Shown here piece after piece: positions 7,578-16,949 of a DNA stretch of 64,000 nucleotides. This DNA is from Granulicella mallensis. GTDB taxonomy: Bacteria > Acidobacteriota > Terriglobia > Terriglobales > Acidobacteriaceae. The notes beneath the pieces were generated by a model. The model searched no databases, had not been told where the DNA came from, and was given only the letters and a program-made list of their open reading frames with translations. Each line of letters opens with the position of its first letter. Position 1 is the first letter of the stretch. The stretch is taken from positions 62,001-126,000 of the forward strand of contig NZ_JACHIO010000016.1 in NCBI RefSeq assembly GCF_014203225.1, in the 5' to 3' direction. Position numbers and translations under genes: made by a program.

Positions 7578-10500
7578 ATGAAACTCTTTTGGGAGTTCTT
7601 CTCCTTCGAGCTCAAGGTCCGGCTGAAGAGCCTGTCGACGTACGTGTACTTTGCGATGTGGTTCTTCTTCAGCTTCCTTTCCGTCGCAGCTGAGGACTTC
7701 ATCACCACGGGCAACGGCAAACAGCTTCTCAATGGACCGTTCTCAAACACCATCCTGTACATGTTTTTCACGTTGTTCGGGACAATTGTTATCGCCGCCA
7801 TCTTCGGCACATCGGTCCTGCGGGACTTTCAACGCGATACCTTCCAGCTGATCTTTACAAAGCCGATTACGAAGTTTGCATATCTCGGCGGCCGCTGGGC
7901 GGGATCGTTTGTCACCTGCGTCTTCGTGTTCTCGGGAATGGTCTTCGGCGAAGCGATCGGATCGCTGATGCCCTGGGCCGATCACACCCGCATCGTCAGC
8001 GGTCATGCCTGGTGGTACCTGCAACCGTTCCTGTCGATCGTGGTCGTGCAGATCTTCTTTCTCGGCTCGATCTTCTTCCTGGTGGCCGCGCTCTCGCGCA
8101 AGATTGTCATCGTCTATCTGCAGGGCATCGCGGTCCTGATGATCTATCTGCTGCTGCAGGCCGTGTTCAGTGCGACGCAGTCGCTCGAGCACTTCTGGTC
8201 CGGCATTCTCGACCCCATCGGGTTGCAGCTTGCGAGCGTCATTGCACGTTACTGGACAGTCGCGGAGAAGAACTCGCAGCTCTTCTCCTGGTCCGCGTAT
8301 ACAGGCAACGGCGTCTTTCTGTACAACCGGCTGCTCTGGATCGCCATAGGTTTTGTGTCACTGGGTGCTGTCTATCAATTCTTCCCGATGTCCGTCGAGG
8401 CCCTGACGGCGAAGTCGCAGGGACGGCGAGCGGCGAAGGCCAAGCGCGAAGAAGACGCCGAGCTTCAGCCACGGCGCTCTCTGGTGGCGGCACAGATGCC
8501 ACAGGTGCAGCAGAACTTCGGAAGCGGTCTCTGGTTCACGCAACTTGTCTCGATGACACGCCTGCGTATCTCCAACATCACCCATGAGTTGTTGTTCTGG
8601 GCACTCGGCGTATTGATCGCTTTCTTTGCCCTGGTCAACGGCTACTTCGCAGGACATGCGCAGGAGACCAATGTCTGGCCCGTCACGTTCCTGATGTTGC
8701 AGTCCGTGGAGAACACCGCAGTCATTCTGCTCTTCGTGGTGGCGACCATCTATGCCGGAGAGCTGGTGTGGCGCGAACGGGATACGCGCTTTGCGGGCAT
8801 CCATGACGCACTGCCCATGCGCGAGACAACGGATTGGCTCTCGAAGTTCTTCGCGCTGGCCTTCGTCGAAGTAGTTCTCCTGCTCCTGGTCATGCTCTGC
8901 GGCTTGATCATGCAGACCTTCTCAGGCTTCCATCAGTATGACCTCCTGCAGTACTTCCAGGAGCTGTTCCTCATCGTCTTCCCCTCGGTGATGGGAATCG
9001 CCCTGCTCGCGTTCTTCGTGCAGACGGTGGTCTCCAACAAATTTCTCGGCCACGCCATCGTCCTGGGCATCTTCATCATGCAGCCCATTCTCAATCGCTG
9101 GAACATTGAGAACACGCTGCTCGTTCCCACGCAGAGCCCCGCGTACACCTACTCCGACATGAATGGCTACGGCCACTTTGTAGCGGCGCTGGCATGGTCA
9201 ACCGTTTACTGGACCTCGATCTTCGCATTTCTTGCCGTTCTCTCTATCGCGCTGTCGCGACGCGGCGCCGAGGATAGCTGGCGTGCGCGCTGGGGCCAGG
9301 CGCGTCACCGCCTGCCAGGACTGACACCGGCACTAGGGCTCTTCGTGCTGCTCGTTATCGGCAGTGGAAGCTGGTACTTCTACAACACGCACGTCCTCAA
9401 CACCTTCTATACGCAGAAGCAGCTCCGCGACTTCCAGGCGCAGTACGAACGCGACTTCAAGAAGTACGAGCACTTCCCACAGCCGAAGATCATCGCCGTC
9501 GATGCGAGCATCGATCTCGATCCCTATCACCGTTCGTTCTCCGGCACCGGCCACTTTGTGCTGCAGAACAAGACACCGAACCCCATTCAGCAGATCCACA
9601 TCACCGACCAGAGGCAGTCAGTAGCAGACGTGCAGTTCGATCGGCCGTTTCACCACATCAGCAGTTCTTTCCGCGATCTCTATTCGATCTATCAACTCGA
9701 AACGCCGCTCGCGCCGGGCGAAAAGTTGAACATGACCTTCAAGGTCGGATATCAATCGCACGGCTTCCGCGATGGCGGCGAGCGGCCCGAACTGGCCTAC
9801 AGCGGCATGTTTTTTGACTCCGGCTACTTTCCAACCATCGGCTACAGCAACGATGTAGAGATCGACGATCCTCGCCGCCGCCGCGAAGAGAAACTGCCGC
9901 TGCTCGAAGACCTGCCGCCGCGCGGCGATCCCGAGGGCAGCGTAACCAACCTCTTTACGCCCAGCTCCGACTGGATCAGCTATCGCACGACGGTCAGCAC
10001 ACCCGACGATCAGATCGCGCTCGCACCCGGCTACCTGCAGCGCGACTGGCATCAGAATGGCCGCCACTACTTCTCCTATGACATGGGCGATGTAAAGATC
10101 CTCGACTTCTTCTCGTACATCTCCGGCCGCTACACGGTGAAGAAGGAGAACTACAAGGGCACCAGCATTGAGGTCTACTACGACTACCACCATCCCTGGA
10201 ATGTCGACGACATGATGCAGGCCGCGCGCGCGGGGCTCGATTACTACCAGGCCAACTACAGTCCGTTCCAGTTCAAGCAGTTCCGCATCATCGAGTTCCC
10301 ACGCTATCGCAGCTTCGCCCAGTCCTTCCCGAATACCTCGCCCTTCACCGAAACCTTCTTCATCTCCCGTGTTCTCAACCCGAAGAAGGACATCGACTTC
10401 ACCTACTTCGTCACCGCGCATGAACTCGCGCACCAGTGGTGGGCCCATCAACTCATCGGCGGCCGCGTGGCCGGGTCGAACATGATGTCCGAAGCGCTTG

Positions 10501-11216
10501 CCGAATACTCTGCCCTGCGCGTGGCGCAGAAAAAGTACGGAGACGCGCAGATGCACAGGTTCCTGTCCCACGAACTCGACGGCTATCTGCGCGGACGCTC
10601 CGGCGAGACGCGCAAAGAGCCGCCGCTTGGGCAGGTACAGCGCGAGTCCTACGTCTGGTACCAGAAGGGCAGCCTCATTCTCTACGCGCTCTCCGACTAC
10701 ATCGGCGAAGACAAACTGAACCTTGCGCTGCATAACTTCCTGATGCAGTACCGCTACGCCAATGCCGACGACTCACAGTCCGGCCCCTACCCGGACACAA
10801 GAATGCTCGAAGCTGCCCTGCGGGCCCAGACCCCTGCCGACCTGCAGTACTTCATAGACGACAGCTTCGAAAAAATCACCCTCTACGACAACAAGACCCT
10901 CCAGGCGACCTCGCAGAAGACACCCGACGGCAAATACAAGGTCACGCTGGTCGTCGAAGGGAAGAAGGCTTACGCCGACGGCAACGGCGTCGAGACGTCT
11001 GCCTCCCTCAACGACCTGATCGATGTCGGCGTCTTCAGTGGCAAGAAGGGCGAGGAGAAGCCGCTGTCCGTCCGCAAGGAACGCATTACCGGCGGACGGC
11101 AGACCTTCGAGTTCCTCGTGGACGAGCCACCGACGCGCGCTGGAATCGATCCCTACAACAAGCTCATCGACCGGAATCTGGACGACAACTCCACCGACAT
11201 AGTGAACCAGAAGTAG
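7578..11216 (+). CDS. ABC-2 permease fused to M1-family aminopeptidase-like domain
   Basis: A 1212-residue fusion. The N-terminal 560 residues hold two sets of hydrophobic helices typical of ABC-2 permeases. The remainder is a soluble M1-like metallopeptidase domain with HELAH at 948-952 and a downstream Glu at 972, giving HExxH-x19-E rather than the classical x18. The exopeptidase GxMEN motif is not recognisable; the equivalent position reads SFAQSFPN. A GGAG site precedes the ATG. Such fusions are annotated in Bacteroidota and Acidobacteriota, but the substrate is unestablished. Placement of the peptidase outside the cytoplasm follows from the domain order and is inferred. Confidence 0.9.
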   Translation: MKLFWEFFSFELKVRLKSLSTYVYFAMWFFFSFLSVAAEDFITTGNGKQLLNGPFSNTILYMFFTLFGTIVIAAIFGTSVLRDFQRDTFQLIFTKPITKFAYLGGRWAGSFVTCVFVFSGMVFGEAIGSLMPWADHTRIVSGHAWWYLQPFLSIVVVQIFFLGSIFFLVAALSRKIVIVYLQGIAVLMIYLLLQAVFSATQSLEHFWSGILDPIGLQLASVIARYWTVAEKNSQLFSWSAYTGNGVFLYNRLLWIAIGFVSLGAVYQFFPMSVEALTAKSQGRRAAKAKREEDAELQPRRSLVAAQMPQVQQNFGSGLWFTQLVSMTRLRISNITHELLFWALGVLIAFFALVNGYFAGHAQETNVWPVTFLMLQSVENTAVILLFVVATIYAGELVWRERDTRFAGIHDALPMRETTDWLSKFFALAFVEVVLLLLVMLCGLIMQTFSGFHQYDLLQYFQELFLIVFPSVMGIALLAFFVQTVVSNKFLGHAIVLGIFIMQPILNRWNIENTLLVPTQSPAYTYSDMNGYGHFVAALAWSTVYWTSIFAFLAVLSIALSRRGAEDSWRARWGQARHRLPGLTPALGLFVLLVIGSGSWYFYNTHVLNTFYTQKQLRDFQAQYERDFKKYEHFPQPKIIAVDASIDLDPYHRSFSGTGHFVLQNKTPNPIQQIHITDQRQSVADVQFDRPFHHISSSFRDLYSIYQLETPLAPGEKLNMTFKVGYQSHGFRDGGERPELAYSGMFFDSGYFPTIGYSNDVEIDDPRRRREEKLPLLEDLPPRGDPEGSVTNLFTPSSDWISYRTTVSTPDDQIALAPGYLQRDWHQNGRHYFSYDMGDVKILDFFSYISGRYTVKKENYKGTSIEVYYDYHHPWNVDDMMQAARAGLDYYQANYSPFQFKQFRIIEFPRYRSFAQSFPNTSPFTETFFISRVLNPKKDIDFTYFVTAHELAHQWWAHQLIGGRVAGSNMMSEALAEYSALRVAQKKYGDAQMHRFLSHELDGYLRGRSGETRKEPPLGQVQRESYVWYQKGSLILYALSDYIGEDKLNLALHNFLMQYRYANADDSQSGPYPDTRMLEAALRAQTPADLQYFIDDSFEKITLYDNKTLQATSQKTPDGKYKVTLVVEGKKAYADGNGVETSASLNDLIDVGVFSGKKGEEKPLSVRKERITGGRQTFEFLVDEPPTRAGIDPYNKLIDRNLDDNSTDIVNQK

Positions 11217-11242
11217 CGACGTGCGACACTGACTATCGACAG

Positions 11243-11704
11243 ATGAACGACACCAGAAACTCGCCCAAGATCCTCGTACAACGCCTTCACCCAGCGGCCC
11301 AGCTTCCGCGTTACGCCCACGCCGGCCCCTATGGCGACCTGGCTGCCGACCTCTTCGCCGCCGAAGCCGCAACGCTGGCTCCTGTGGGCCAGCCGGGCAG
11401 CACGCAGGCCGTGCGGACAGGGCTCGCGATGGAGCTTCCCTCGACGCATGGCGCACTGGTCGAAGATCGCTCAGGACTCGCGCTGCGTGGCATCACGACA
11501 CTGGCAGGCGTCATCGATCCGGGCTATCGCGGCGAGCTCAAGATCGTGCTGACGAACCTCGCGCCTGAGGCCCAGACGGTCGCACCCGGCCACCGCATCG
11601 CGCAGCTCCGCATCGTCGAACGCATTCAGGCCAGCTTTGCAGAGACCAACACGCTCGCCGAAACACCACGCAACAACGCAGGGTTTGGCTCGACAGGTGC
11701 GTAA
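11243..11704 (+). CDS. dut: dUTP diphosphatase
   Basis: Hydrolyses dUTP to dUMP and pyrophosphate, limiting uracil in DNA and feeding thymidylate synthesis. The 153-residue trimeric-type enzyme shows the five dUTPase motifs: AGPYGDLAADLFA (1), EDRSGLALRG (2), GVIDPGYRGELK (3), GHRIAQLRI (4) and the C-terminal NNAGFGSTG (5). Motif 2 has Asp before RSG where Pro is usual. It follows the ABC/M1 fusion by 26 bases, possibly as the last gene of that transcript, with a repeat element behind it. Confidence 0.95.
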   Translation: MNDTRNSPKILVQRLHPAAQLPRYAHAGPYGDLAADLFAAEAATLAPVGQPGSTQAVRTGLAMELPSTHGALVEDRSGLALRGITTLAGVIDPGYRGELKIVLTNLAPEAQTVAPGHRIAQLRIVERIQASFAETNTLAETPRNNAGFGSTGA

Positions 11705-11753
11705 ACGCCTCGCCAAGGGGTAGCTCCATGTTTTCTTCAGCCTCCCCAAAAAT

Positions 11754-11975
11754 CGTCATCCTTCGACTGCGCACCTCGCGCACTTTGCGAGGTGCGCAGT
11801 CGAAGGACCCCGAGGGATTTTCTTTCACCCATAATCTCAGGACCTTTTCCACCACGGAGGTCCAGGCTCGAGCGCTTGAGGTAGAAAAGGTCTGAGAGAT
11901 ATCGGCAAGAGGTCATCCCTCGGGGTCCTTCGACTTCGCGTCCCAAAATGCCGGGACGCTCCGCTCAGGATGACG
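11754..11975. repeat. Family III inverted-repeat element, copy 1
   Basis: Outer arms begin CGTCATCCTT and end CTCAGGATGACG; internal arms GTCGAAGGACCCCGAGGG and its complement enclose CCTTTTCCACC and GAAAAGGTC segments. The element at 27631-27852 has the same order of blocks, including the GCTCGAGC centre. It sits between dut and the following gene. The remaining gap 11705-11997 holds nothing else. Confidence 0.75.
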
Positions 11976-11997
11976 CCTCTGCAGGGGGGACGACAAG

Positions 11998-13551
11998 ATG
12001 AACGATGAATTCACCAACAAAAACACCTCGCCTGTCGCATCTTCAAATAAAGCGATCACAATCCTCTGCGGCGCGGCCCTCTGCTTCAGCCTGCTGACCG
12101 CCGTCATCGCCAGCAGGCACTGGCCCCTGATCGGGGACGCCTCACTGATGCACTACGTCGTGTTCCTGATGCACCACGGCCTGCTGCCCTACAAGGACAT
12201 CGCCGACATCAACCTGCCGGGGACGTATGCCTTTGAAGCAGCGGCGATGGCCCTCTTCGGAGAGGGCGCAATCGCCTGGCGCATCTACGACTTCACCCTG
12301 CTGGGAGCGGCCCTCGGCGCCTGCTTTCTCCTGGCCGGACGCAACCGCTGGTTCGCTGCGCTGTTGGCGGGCTGCACCTTTGCCCTGGTTCATCTTCAGG
12401 ATGGCCTCGAAGAGGGCGGGCAGCGCGATCTGCTGATCGCCGTCCTGCTGCTCTGGTCCTACGTCGCGCTGTTTGCCGCACTGCGAGACAAGCGCCCGCT
12501 CCGGATGCTCCTGCTCTTCGGAGTCAGCCTCGGCGCTTCATTCCTCGTCAAGCCGATACTGCTGCCGCTTAGCGGGCTCTTGTTGCTTCTGGTGGGAGCA
12601 GTCCGGTATCGACGCGGGCAAAAGCTGGTACCGGGAATCGCAGTCGCACTCGCAGGGATGGCGATCCCCGGCATCTGTGCGCTGCTCTGGCTGCAATCTC
12701 ATGGGGCTCTGTCCGCTTTCTGGACGTCCGCGCTACCCCTGATTCGCCTCCACGCCAGCCTCGGAGACAGGTCTCTGGGATTTCTGCTCGCTCATTGCCT
12801 GTCGCCGATCACGGCGCTCTGCCTGCTTTGGGTCGTCCTTCAGTTCATCGGACGTCCGGCTCTCACGGCAGAACGGGCCGCCTTGCTGGTGGGGGTCTTC
12901 GGGACGCTCCTCGCCTATGTCCTGCAGGGAAAAGGCTTCACCTACCAGCGCTATCCCCAGCTCGCGATCCTGCTGGTCTTGATCGGGCTGGATCTGGACG
13001 ATGCCCTGTTCAGCAAGGGCATACATCGATTCCTGGCGATAGCGACCTGTCTCCTGGGCTGTCTTTTTCTTGCGCCACGATTTGCCTGGCTTACGACCAC
13101 CTTCTCCGGCGTAACGCGTTTTCAGAATGCCCTCACAGAGCAACTCGATGCCGTAGCCAGCAGGGACCAGCTCTCCGGTCAGGTTCAATGCCTGGATACC
13201 TTTGGCGGCTGCATCGGAACGCTCTACCAGATGCGCCTCCCGCAGAGCACCGGCTTCCTCTACGACTGCTACCTGTTCACCGATCCCTCCGCAGAGAGAG
13301 AACGCTACCGCGCCGCGTTCTGGACGGCTTACAAGACAGCCCAACCGCGCGTTCTGGTCGTGACGAACCAGTTCTGCTTCTGGGACCCGCGCGGCTTCAA
13401 AAAGCTGGGCGAATGGCCGGCCTTCGCCGCGGACCTCGATCAGAACTATCGGGAGCAGTCCGAGTGGCACTCCGACGTTCCGAACCACTTCTGGCACAGG
13501 CCGGAAATGCCGTTTCAATTCAGGATCTACGTGCGCAAAGAGCTCCCCTAG
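11998..13551 (+). CDS. Polytopic membrane protein, GT-C glycosyltransferase-like
   Basis: A 517-residue protein with about eleven hydrophobic segments and a C-terminal soluble domain of about 160 residues. The first loop contains GDASLMHYVVFLMHHGLLPYKDI followed by NLPGTY, the Asp/Tyr-rich arrangement found in GT-C glycosyltransferases that use lipid-linked donors. A GGGGGA motif precedes the ATG. It shares general architecture with the product at 53164-54741 but not with the 2280/4985 pair. Substrate cannot be told; it may also be a non-catalytic membrane protein. Confidence 0.65.
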   Translation: MNDEFTNKNTSPVASSNKAITILCGAALCFSLLTAVIASRHWPLIGDASLMHYVVFLMHHGLLPYKDIADINLPGTYAFEAAAMALFGEGAIAWRIYDFTLLGAALGACFLLAGRNRWFAALLAGCTFALVHLQDGLEEGGQRDLLIAVLLLWSYVALFAALRDKRPLRMLLLFGVSLGASFLVKPILLPLSGLLLLLVGAVRYRRGQKLVPGIAVALAGMAIPGICALLWLQSHGALSAFWTSALPLIRLHASLGDRSLGFLLAHCLSPITALCLLWVVLQFIGRPALTAERAALLVGVFGTLLAYVLQGKGFTYQRYPQLAILLVLIGLDLDDALFSKGIHRFLAIATCLLGCLFLAPRFAWLTTTFSGVTRFQNALTEQLDAVASRDQLSGQVQCLDTFGGCIGTLYQMRLPQSTGFLYDCYLFTDPSAERERYRAAFWTAYKTAQPRVLVVTNQFCFWDPRGFKKLGEWPAFAADLDQNYREQSEWHSDVPNHFWHRPEMPFQFRIYVRKELP

Positions 13552-13629
13552 AACGGGCCGTCGTTGTCAGTGGTTGAGGCCAGAGTCGGTGGCTAAGGCC
13601 AGAACCGTGGCTAGGCCCAAAATCGCGGG

Positions 13630-13991
13630 TTAAGGCACGAATCGGAAGGGCATAGCTTCAGCCATGCCGCAAAAAGCCAGACGAAAAGCCCTTCCGCTCT
13701 GCCGAAGGCCGGAGTAAAGGCGCAGCCGCAGCGACCAAATTGCCTCCTTGCGTGCCGGCGATGCCGCCAAAGGAATCGCCCCCGCCCCTTGCTTTCCGAG
13801 GATGAATACCAGACCGTTTTGACGCTCCAAAAGAAAACAATTCAGTCGTTGCGGCTACGCCTCCACTCCAGCCTTCGGCAGAGCGGTACTATCCCTCAAT
13901 CTCGACTTTTCGGCACGGTTGAAACCGTGCCCTTCCGGTTCTTGCCTCAACAACCGAACCTGAATAACGCATCATTGGAGGACATGCCCTA
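13630..13991. repeat. Family V repeat element with shared terminal motif
   Basis: Blocks GGAAGGGCATAGCTTCAGCC, GCCGAAGGC and CTCCAGCCTTCGGCAGAG, and GGCACGGTTGAAACCGTGCC match blocks at 30590-31010. The right end (13975-13991, TTGGAGGACATGCCCTA) is the reverse complement of the left end of that second copy. It lies between two convergent genes. The rest of the 13552-14029 gap holds no supportable gene; short ORFs there fall inside the repeat. Confidence 0.7.
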
Positions 13992-14029
13992 AAACGAATT
14001 TTCCATGGGGTGCGTGCAATTCGTATGCC

Positions 14030-15007
14030 TTATCCGGCAACCACCGGCTTCCCCTTCTCGTTCCACTCCACATACGCCGCCGGAACCTGGTGGTCGTGCG
14101 TGAACAGCACCAGCCAGCGCTCGGGGATCGCCTGCGCCAGAAACCGTTTCCGCTGAGCGATGCAGGTGAGTGGGTCGAGGTCATAGCCCATCACCCACGC
14201 TGGATCGAGATGATGATGCGTCGGAATGAGGTCTCCGATGTAGCACGCATGTTCGCTCTGAGACTCCAGATGCACGGCCAGCATGCTCGCCGTGTGGCCG
14301 GGGAACGCTTCGACCCGGACACCGGGGACGATCTCGGTTGAGGTTTGAATCGTAACCGGAGGCAGCGGTTGCGGAGCATCCAGCCGTGGGTCCGTTGGGG
14401 TAAATTCACCCGCGCCCTGCGGGTCGAGCAGCGTGAGCTGGCCACTGGCAATCAGAGGATCGTAGTTCGGCCCGAGATAGCTGACCGCATCGCGCTCGAG
14501 CTGCAGCCGTCCATGCTCCAGCTCTCCCGCCGCGGCGAAGTAGCGCGCATTCGGGAACGTTGGTGTCACGGAGCCATCGAGGTGCAGAGTCGTATTCCAG
14601 CCGCAGTGGTCGAAGTGCAGATGCGTGTTGATCACATGTGTCACTTCATCGGGACGCACACCAGCAGCCGCCAGCGAGGCCGGTAGAAGCTCCTGGTTCG
14701 CGTGGATCTCACGCATCCTGGGCGGTTGTTTATTGCCGATGCCTGTCTCGATCAGCACCACGTGCTGGCCCGTCCGGACGACGACCGTATTCAATCCCAG
14801 CAGGATACGGTTCAACTCGTCGGCGGGAGTGCGCTTCTGCCAGAGCGTCTTCGGCACAACGCCGAACATGGCACCACCATCGAGCAGATAGCTGCCGTCA
14901 GAACAAAATACGAGTTCGAAGTCGCCGAGAGTGCGGCGACCGCGAACGAGGTCCGCGTCTTGAGGGAGAGAAGCCGGGTGCACGTTGCCTGTCCTACTGG
15001 ACATCAT
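14030..15007 (-). CDS. MBL-fold metallo-hydrolase
   Basis: Metallo-beta-lactamase-fold hydrolase of 325 residues with the dinuclear zinc motif THLHFDHCG, a further His in GHTASML and Asp in IGDLIPTHHH. The arrangement resembles quorum-quenching lactonases and related esterases of the AttM/AiiA group, but the reaction cannot be fixed from sequence. Two ATGs stand at 15007 and 15004; an in-frame GTG (codon 9) is a possible alternative start. Two copies of TGTCC-N4-GGACA lie at and before the start and may be operators. The gene ends facing a convergent neighbour across a repeat element. Confidence 0.85.
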   Translation of the reverse strand: MMSSRTGNVHPASLPQDADLVRGRRTLGDFELVFCSDGSYLLDGGAMFGVVPKTLWQKRTPADELNRILLGLNTVVVRTGQHVVLIETGIGNKQPPRMREIHANQELLPASLAAAGVRPDEVTHVINTHLHFDHCGWNTTLHLDGSVTPTFPNARYFAAAGELEHGRLQLERDAVSYLGPNYDPLIASGQLTLLDPQGAGEFTPTDPRLDAPQPLPPVTIQTSTEIVPGVRVEAFPGHTASMLAVHLESQSEHACYIGDLIPTHHHLDPAWVMGYDLDPLTCIAQRKRFLAQAIPERWLVLFTHDHQVPAAYVEWNEKGKPVVAG

Positions 15008-15029
15008 AGAACCACTGTCCTGATGGACA
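14990..15029. promoter_or_regulatory. Two TGTCC-N4-GGACA palindromes at the MBL hydrolase start
   Basis: TGTCCTACTGGACA (14990-15003) and TGTCCTGATGGACA (15016-15029) are identical in both arms and spaced 26 bases start to start, nearly two and a half helical turns. The surrounding 26-base units are themselves direct repeats. The inner copy overlaps codons 2-6 of the hydrolase gene. This is operator-like, for an unknown dimeric regulator. Confidence 0.45.
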
Positions 15030-15048
15030 TCCTATGAACCAGAGAAGA

Positions 15049-15558
15049 CTAGGCTTGTGCCGCCTTGGCCGCAGCCGATAACAGTTCGGCAGAGGCTGAC
15101 GATTCAGCGAGATTGCCAACCCCGACCGATGTTGTGAACGGGGAGTCGAACTCGCTCGCCGCGACTGCCATTTCCAGAGCAGCACTGGCTTCGGCAATCT
15201 GTTTGGCGGGGGAATCCATATTCGTGACCGCGGTCACCGCTGAAGGCACACGCTTCAACTGGAAGCAGGAACGGCAAAGTACGGGTCGCCCCTGGGTCGG
15301 CTTAAACGGAACGGTGGTCTCGATACTGCAAGCCGAGCACTTGGTCCGTGTTTCGGTGCGGGATAACGGCAACGCCGCTGCCGCCGCCACGTCCGGGTTC
15401 GCAGATCGTCCCAGACCAGCTCGCTTCGCCTTACAGAGCTTGCAGCGCTTGGGGTCGTTCTTGAACTGTTTGTCGAAGAAAAAAAGCTGCTCGCCGGCGG
15501 TAAAAACAAATTCGTTGCCGCAATCACAGCACTTCAGGAGCCTATCGATGAATTCCAT
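15049..15558 (-). CDS. Zinc-ribbon protein with two CxxC modules
   Basis: A 169-residue soluble protein of unknown function. The N-terminal module has CCDCG at the start and CKLCK about 30 residues later, as in the probable zinc-binding Tbcl-type domain. The second module is CSAC-x17-CRSC, matching a recognised CxxC-x17-CxxC zinc-binding pattern. The Ala/Ser-rich C-terminal 70 residues look disordered. The ATG at 15558 is chosen because GGAG lies 8 bases before it; the ATG at 15573 lacks a site. It probably binds nucleic acid or protein, by inference only. Confidence 0.8.
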   Translation of the reverse strand: MEFIDRLLKCCDCGNEFVFTAGEQLFFFDKQFKNDPKRCKLCKAKRAGLGRSANPDVAAAAALPLSRTETRTKCSACSIETTVPFKPTQGRPVLCRSCFQLKRVPSAVTAVTNMDSPAKQIAEASAALEMAVAASEFDSPFTTSVGVGNLAESSASAELLSAAAKAAQA

Positions 15559-15720
15559 TGCGCCTTCTCCCACCGTGCGGGATAAGGATGAAGCGCGTCC
15601 GGAGATCGTTGAGCCCCGAATGCGGATTCAAGCCTAGGTTTGCATATCGATTACATGTCGACGACGGGGCCCGATGAACGGTAAGGACGGCACAGGTTCA
15701 AGCCATCCGGATAGAGAGAA

Positions 15721-15747
15721 GGAGGAGATGCAACCTGCATCTCCTCC
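15721..15747. terminator. Strong hairpin between rpsU and the zinc-ribbon gene
   Basis: A perfect 12-bp stem (GGAGGAGATGCA and its complement) closes a three-base loop. On the minus strand it is followed by TTCTCTCTATCC, a weak T-rich tract. It probably backs up the rpsU terminator. Confidence 0.5.
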
Positions 15748-15800
15748 CTTACTTGCTACATCAGTTATGCACTGAAAACGATTTCACTACTTTTCAAAAC

Positions 15801-15830
15801 CAGGGCCAGCCTTATGCTGGCTGGTCCCTG
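15801..15830 (-). terminator. Terminator of rpsU
   Basis: An imperfect GC-rich stem (CAGGG-CCAGCC with GGCTGG-T-CCCTG, one bulge) lies 16 bases past the rpsU stop and is followed on the minus strand by GTTTTG. On the plus strand it is followed by TTTCC, so it may work in both directions. Confidence 0.65.
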
Positions 15831-15845
15831 TTTCCTGCGTTGAAA

Positions 15846-16043
15846 TTAGTCTTGTTCTTTACGAACCTTTTTCCGATTGCGCTTGCGTGCGAGTGCTTCC
15901 TTTACACGCTTTTTCTCGCCTGGTTTCAGGTAGAAAGAGTGACGCTTGACCTCCTTGATGATGTCTTCCGTCTGCACCTTGCGCTTGAAACGGCGCAGTG
16001 CATTCTCAAGGGGTTCGCCTTCTTGAACGCGAACTTCTGCCAA
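15846..16043 (-). CDS. rpsU: 30S ribosomal protein S21 (TTG start)
   Basis: Small basic subunit protein needed for 30S initiation. The 65-residue product starts (fM)AEVRVQEGEPLENALRRFKR, the canonical S21 N-terminus, and ends in a Lys/Arg-rich tail (KRNRKKVRKEQD). The only codon fitting the family start is TTG at 16043; GGAGG lies 12 bases before it. The upstream ATG at 16124 would add 27 residues without family resemblance. It has its own terminator at 15801. Confidence 0.93.
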   Translation of the reverse strand: MAEVRVQEGEPLENALRRFKRKVQTEDIIKEVKRHSFYLKPGEKKRVKEALARKRNRKKVRKEQD

Positions 16044-16386
16044 GTTGTATACACCTCCAGACCTGCCAAAGTGGGCCTCACTATCATATCTGTACTCGAC
16101 CTGTCTGGCCACAGGAAAGTGCAAGGAAATGCAATTACTGCAATTAACTGCTACTTCTTCTTTGCGCTCAAAAGGCCCTGCTCAGGGATACGATTTAGGA
16201 GTCGCGTCTCCTTTTCTTCAGCTATTCTCATTGTTTTCTTCAATTTAGGATCGAAGGCGTTGCGGCGGTTTCGGCTCAGGCGCCTACAGGGGAGATAGCG
16301 GCGCGCATGGTCTCCCCTCAGGAAAAACACCTGCACGCTCTTCCGGGGGTAACAGGTAAAGTCGAAACCTCTCTAGACTTGTACTC

Positions 16387-16911
16387 ATGATCCGACCCTA
16401 TCGAGGACATCATCCCGCAGTGCCTGCATCCGCTTATGTCGATCTCTCCGCCCAGGTGGTCGGAGACGTAACCCTGGGCGAAAACGCCAGCGTCTGGATG
16501 AATGCCGTGCTGCGTGGCGATGTACACTCCATCAGCATCGGCGACGGGTCCAACGTCCAGGACTGTGCCGTGCTTCACGGCATGAAGGGTCTCTATCCGG
16601 TCATCGTCGGGGAGCGGGTGACCATCGGCCACAACGCCACCGTGCACGGCTGCGTGCTCGAAGACGACGTCCTGATCGGTATCGGCGCCATCATCCTGAA
16701 CGGCGCGCATATTGGTGCCGGATCGATCGTCGCCGCCGGCACTGTCATACCGGAGCGTACAGTCATTCCGCCGCGCAGCCTTGTCGCAGGTGTTCCCGGC
16801 AAGGTGCGACGGGCGATCAGTGATAACGACTTCGAGATGATCCGAGGCTATGCCCGAAACTATCTCGAATACACCAAGACCTACCTCGCCGAAACCCAGA
16901 CGACGCTATAG
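16387..16911 (+). CDS. Gamma-class carbonic anhydrase family protein
   Basis: Left-handed parallel beta-helix protein of 174 residues built from hexapeptide repeats, for example VVGDVT, VTIGHN and VLIGIG. The His residues in VLHGMK, TIGHNA and TVHGC occupy the usual metal-binding places of gamma carbonic anhydrase/YrdA proteins. Many members lack measurable anhydrase activity, so the reaction is inferred. The C-terminus ends in the typical helical YARNYLEYTKTYL segment. It faces the VOC gene tail to tail. Confidence 0.9.
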   Translation: MIRPYRGHHPAVPASAYVDLSAQVVGDVTLGENASVWMNAVLRGDVHSISIGDGSNVQDCAVLHGMKGLYPVIVGERVTIGHNATVHGCVLEDDVLIGIGAIILNGAHIGAGSIVAAGTVIPERTVIPPRSLVAGVPGKVRRAISDNDFEMIRGYARNYLEYTKTYLAETQTTL

Positions 16912-16949
16912 CAGGCGGATACGCCGAATGCATTGCGCGGCACAGATCC

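Noticed and set aside
13552..14029. Short frames in the gap before the MBL hydrolase
   Set aside because: They lie inside family V repeat blocks and share no protein features.
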